The position numbers and the translations under genes were made by a program. This document shows positions 23,591 to 25,229 of a stretch of 25,229 nt of DNA, in pieces; position 1 is the stretch's first letter; each line of letters starts with the position of its first letter. The notes beneath the pieces are model-generated. The model saw only the letters and a program-made list of their open reading frames with translations. It did no database searches and was not told the origin of the DNA. The stretch comes from Baffinella frigidus (taxonomy: Eukaryota; Cryptophyceae; Cryptomonadales; Baffinellaceae), in contig MU646594.1 in the NCBI GenBank assembly GCA_026770585.1, forward strand, positions 156,215-181,443, given 5' to 3'.

Positions 23591-23881
23591 CTAGTCAGGG
23601 TTCAGGGTTCAGGGGTTAGGGCGTGAAGGTGGAGGCGCGTTGACCGCGCGGCAGCCCCCCCCCCCCCTCCTCCACGCACCGCCTCGCAACACTCCGCCCC
23701 GAGCCCTAGTCAGGGTTTAGGGTTCAGGATTTAGGATCTAGGGTTTAGGGTTTGGTAGGGGGCGTTGCGCGCTCCAGGGAAGTCCCTCCCCCCTCCTCCC
23801 CGCACCGCCGCGCAACACTCTGTCCCGAGCCATGTCTAGGGTTAGGGTGTGAAAGTGGAGGCGCGTTGACCGCGCGGCAGC
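23591..23881. repeat. Heptamer remnants and GC-rich repeat pieces, no gene
   Basis: TTCAGGG/TTTAGGG units lie at 23598-23622 and 23712-23752. GTTGACCGCGCGGCAGC occurs at 23639 and 23865. CCGCGCAACACTC is shared with the 23126 block. Confidence 0.75.
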
Positions 23882-24032
23882 GCTCCCTGAGTACCTGGGA
23901 TTCGGGCACGGGTACAAAGGCGCCTTGCTTAGGGCGCTACGGTAGGCAGGGCCGTAGGGCGGTAGGCAGTACCTGTACCCGCCTTGATACCCGAAGTGCT
24001 GGACACGGGCAGCAAGAAGCAGGTCATGCACC
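23882..24032 (+). repeat. 151 bp duplicated segment, copy 2
   Basis: See 23440-23590. Only TAC/CAC near 23904 and AGACAG/AGGCAG near 23966 differ. Confidence 0.92.
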
Positions 24033-24061
24033 GCCTTGCGAGGTGCTGGTCAGAGCGCCTT

Positions 24062-24112
24062 AACCCTACATCCTAAGCCTCAAACCCCAAACCCTAGACC
24101 CCAGGCCTTAAG
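24062..24112 (-). repeat. Degenerate CCCTAAA-like run
   Basis: AACCCTACA, AACCCCAAACCCTAGACCCC. Confidence 0.75.
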
Positions 24113-24223
24113 TCGAGCAAACCTGAGGTAGGCACACCAGGACCACAATTCGGCCGAGGGTTTGGAGAGCGGGAGCGTACCTGGGGCCCCTCCCGCAGCC
24201 AGCCACCCCTCCCCAGGGAACCT

Positions 24224-24296
24224 GGGTTTAGGGTTTAGGGTTCAGGGTTCAGGGTTTCGGGTTTAGGGTGTAGGGTGTAGGGTTCAGGGATTGGGT
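24224..24296 (+). repeat. TTTAGGG / TTCAGGG / TGTAGGG array
   Basis: About ten heptamers in G-strand orientation. Confidence 0.88.
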
Positions 24297-24535
24297 ATGT
24301 GGCTCGTCAGGGAACGTGCCCACCATATCATCAAGCGAGGCTCCTAGCTCTGCCTGAGCACGTACTCAAGCCAAGGGTGTTCCATGTTGATATCGAACGG
24401 TTCTCCAAATGGGTCGGTTTCATTGAACAGGTGGATCATCTGGGATATTTTGGGCAGGTTCCCACGAGTGTCCAACAGATCATTCTGGCCCGCCAGCCAC
24501 CCCTCGCCAGGACACCTGCCCATCATTTCATCTTC
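24294..24535 (-). pseudogene. Frameshifted coding relic with an internal repeat
   Basis: One minus frame (24344-24535) reads ...NEDEMMGRCPGEGW, then LLDTRGNLPKISQMIHLFNE, then EHPWLEYVL and RQS-stop. A second minus frame (24294-24353) picks up at the same place as AELGASLDDMVGTFPDEPHT. Composition is balanced and unlike the Arg/Pro-rich shadows elsewhere. DEMMGRCPGEGW and DDMVGTFPDEP look like two copies of one motif about 70 residues apart. The join is at CTCAGGCAGAGCTAG, which could be a frameshift or a decayed 3' splice site. The upper end is closed by TAA in an AT-rich repeat and the lower end by a telomere-like array. No family is recognised. Confidence 0.35.
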
Positions 24536-24593
24536 ATTTAATTATTTAATTAGGCGGGCCACGTTCATTTAATTAGGCGGGCCACGTAACCGC

Positions 24594-24727
24594 TCGGGAG
24601 GCTACGAGGCACGTGTTGCCCGGATATTTGGAAATTACGAGACCAAAATTGTGGACTGTTGGCGTGTTTCCTCAGAAACAATCGAATCATTAACTTGAGA
24701 ATGTTCCCCGCAGTGTTCCGAGTGGTT
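24594..24727 (+). mobile_element. GGGAGGCTACG-family element, copy 3
   Basis: CGCTCGGGAGGCTACGAGGC through TTGGCGTGTTTCC to CCCCGCAGTGTTCCGAGTGG. It is 134 bp. Confidence 0.8.
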
Positions 24728-25229
24728 CGTTCGCGCATAGTAATTCCTCCTATTCAATTACTATCAGCCCGTCACCGGTATATCAGGCGGGCTAAGTAAA
24801 TTAGTTGGAGGCGAGGCTCCTTCGCATGCCGGTTGACAGGTCCCGAGGGTTGACTCACTGCTGTTCGCTACCGGCATAGCTTTCAATATGGCAGTGCCGA
24901 GAGCTATGCCAAATGGCGTAGCTCACGTTTCCGAGGCGGGCCCGTTCCTCAAGGCTCATCAACTTTTGTATCACTCAACTCAAGACTCAAGGGCCTGATT
25001 TGGGACCTGTATCGAGAGTAATAACGAAGAAGAAGAAGAAGAAGAGAATAGACCTGGTGTTCTTGCTCCTTGATATACTCCTGTCAATCTATTCGCAAGC
25101 GTTCGCTACCAACAGGGTTGCATGCGTGGGCCATGTACCGTCCTGGTACACACCCAGTCTGGTCTAGTTAACAGTGGTGTGAGCCATCCGCAAGAGGGGG
25201 GGGGGAGGAGCAAGAGAGGCGGGTGGGGT
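24728..25229. other. No gene seen; GAA microsatellite at 25026-25046
   Basis: CGGCATAGCT and AGCTATGCC near 24872-24910 form a weak inverted repeat. GAAGAAGAAGAAGAAGAAGA lies at 25026. The window ends in a G run and purine-rich sequence. Confidence 0.6.

Overview
This is eukaryotic nuclear DNA, most likely repeat-rich, gene-poor, subtelomere-like or heterochromatic sequence. I see no operons, no ribosome binding sites, no rRNA or tRNA gene, and no intact gene that I can name. Heptamer arrays based on the plant-type telomere repeat (TTTAGGG/CCCTAAA) and its single-base variants occur throughout. Together with many TA-flanked MITE-like elements, they suggest a protist, alga or plant with a plant-type telomere. 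I cannot name the species from the sequence. Runs of 8 or more G or C are very common. One assembly gap of 740 N lies inside a G-rich repeat. LAYOUT. 1-720: two copies of a ~185 bp tandem repeat, then repeat fragments. 720-2570: a degenerate C-strand telomere-like array interrupted by a 1,265 bp element (1257-2521) with TG...CA ends, a 5 bp target duplication, a CCAAT/TATA promoter-like block and perfect 47 bp terminal inverted repeats. 2585-3630: three nested elements stacked on TA targets. 3640-5120: more MITEs, including one nested palindrome. 5224-5961 (minus): a relic of a Ty3/gypsy-type integrase C-terminus, the only recognisable protein domain. 6400-6520: an array matching the heat-shock element consensus. 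6626-7680: two foldback elements with strong hairpins. 8080-9040: hairpins and dispersed repeats. 9554-10154: a tandem repeat hit by two MITE families at the same TA. 10380-11583: a duplicated G-rich block containing the gap. 12559-12738: a second heat-shock-element array, split by a MITE. 12900-14160: several MITEs and the first of a set of degenerate coding repeats. 14160-17200: minisatellites, telomere-like DNA and duplicated blocks. 17300-21200: overlapping dispersed repeats and hairpins. 21363-21506: a short ORF with coding-like composition. 21829-24300: alternating heptamer arrays and a duplicated block with a conserved peptide, including a MITE whose empty site lies 260 bp away. 24297-24535 (minus): a frameshifted coding relic. 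HOW IT FITS TOGETHER. The window does not encode a pathway. It records layered transposition: non-autonomous elements inserted into each other and into tandem repeats, followed by segmental copying (blocks about 98% identical lie 0.4 to 8 kb apart). The most interesting items are the solo-LTR-like element with long inverted ends, two heat-shock-element arrays, the 4 bp target-site MITE proven by its empty site, and short peptides preserved across degenerate repeats. All family assignments come from reading the sequence; no database search was run.
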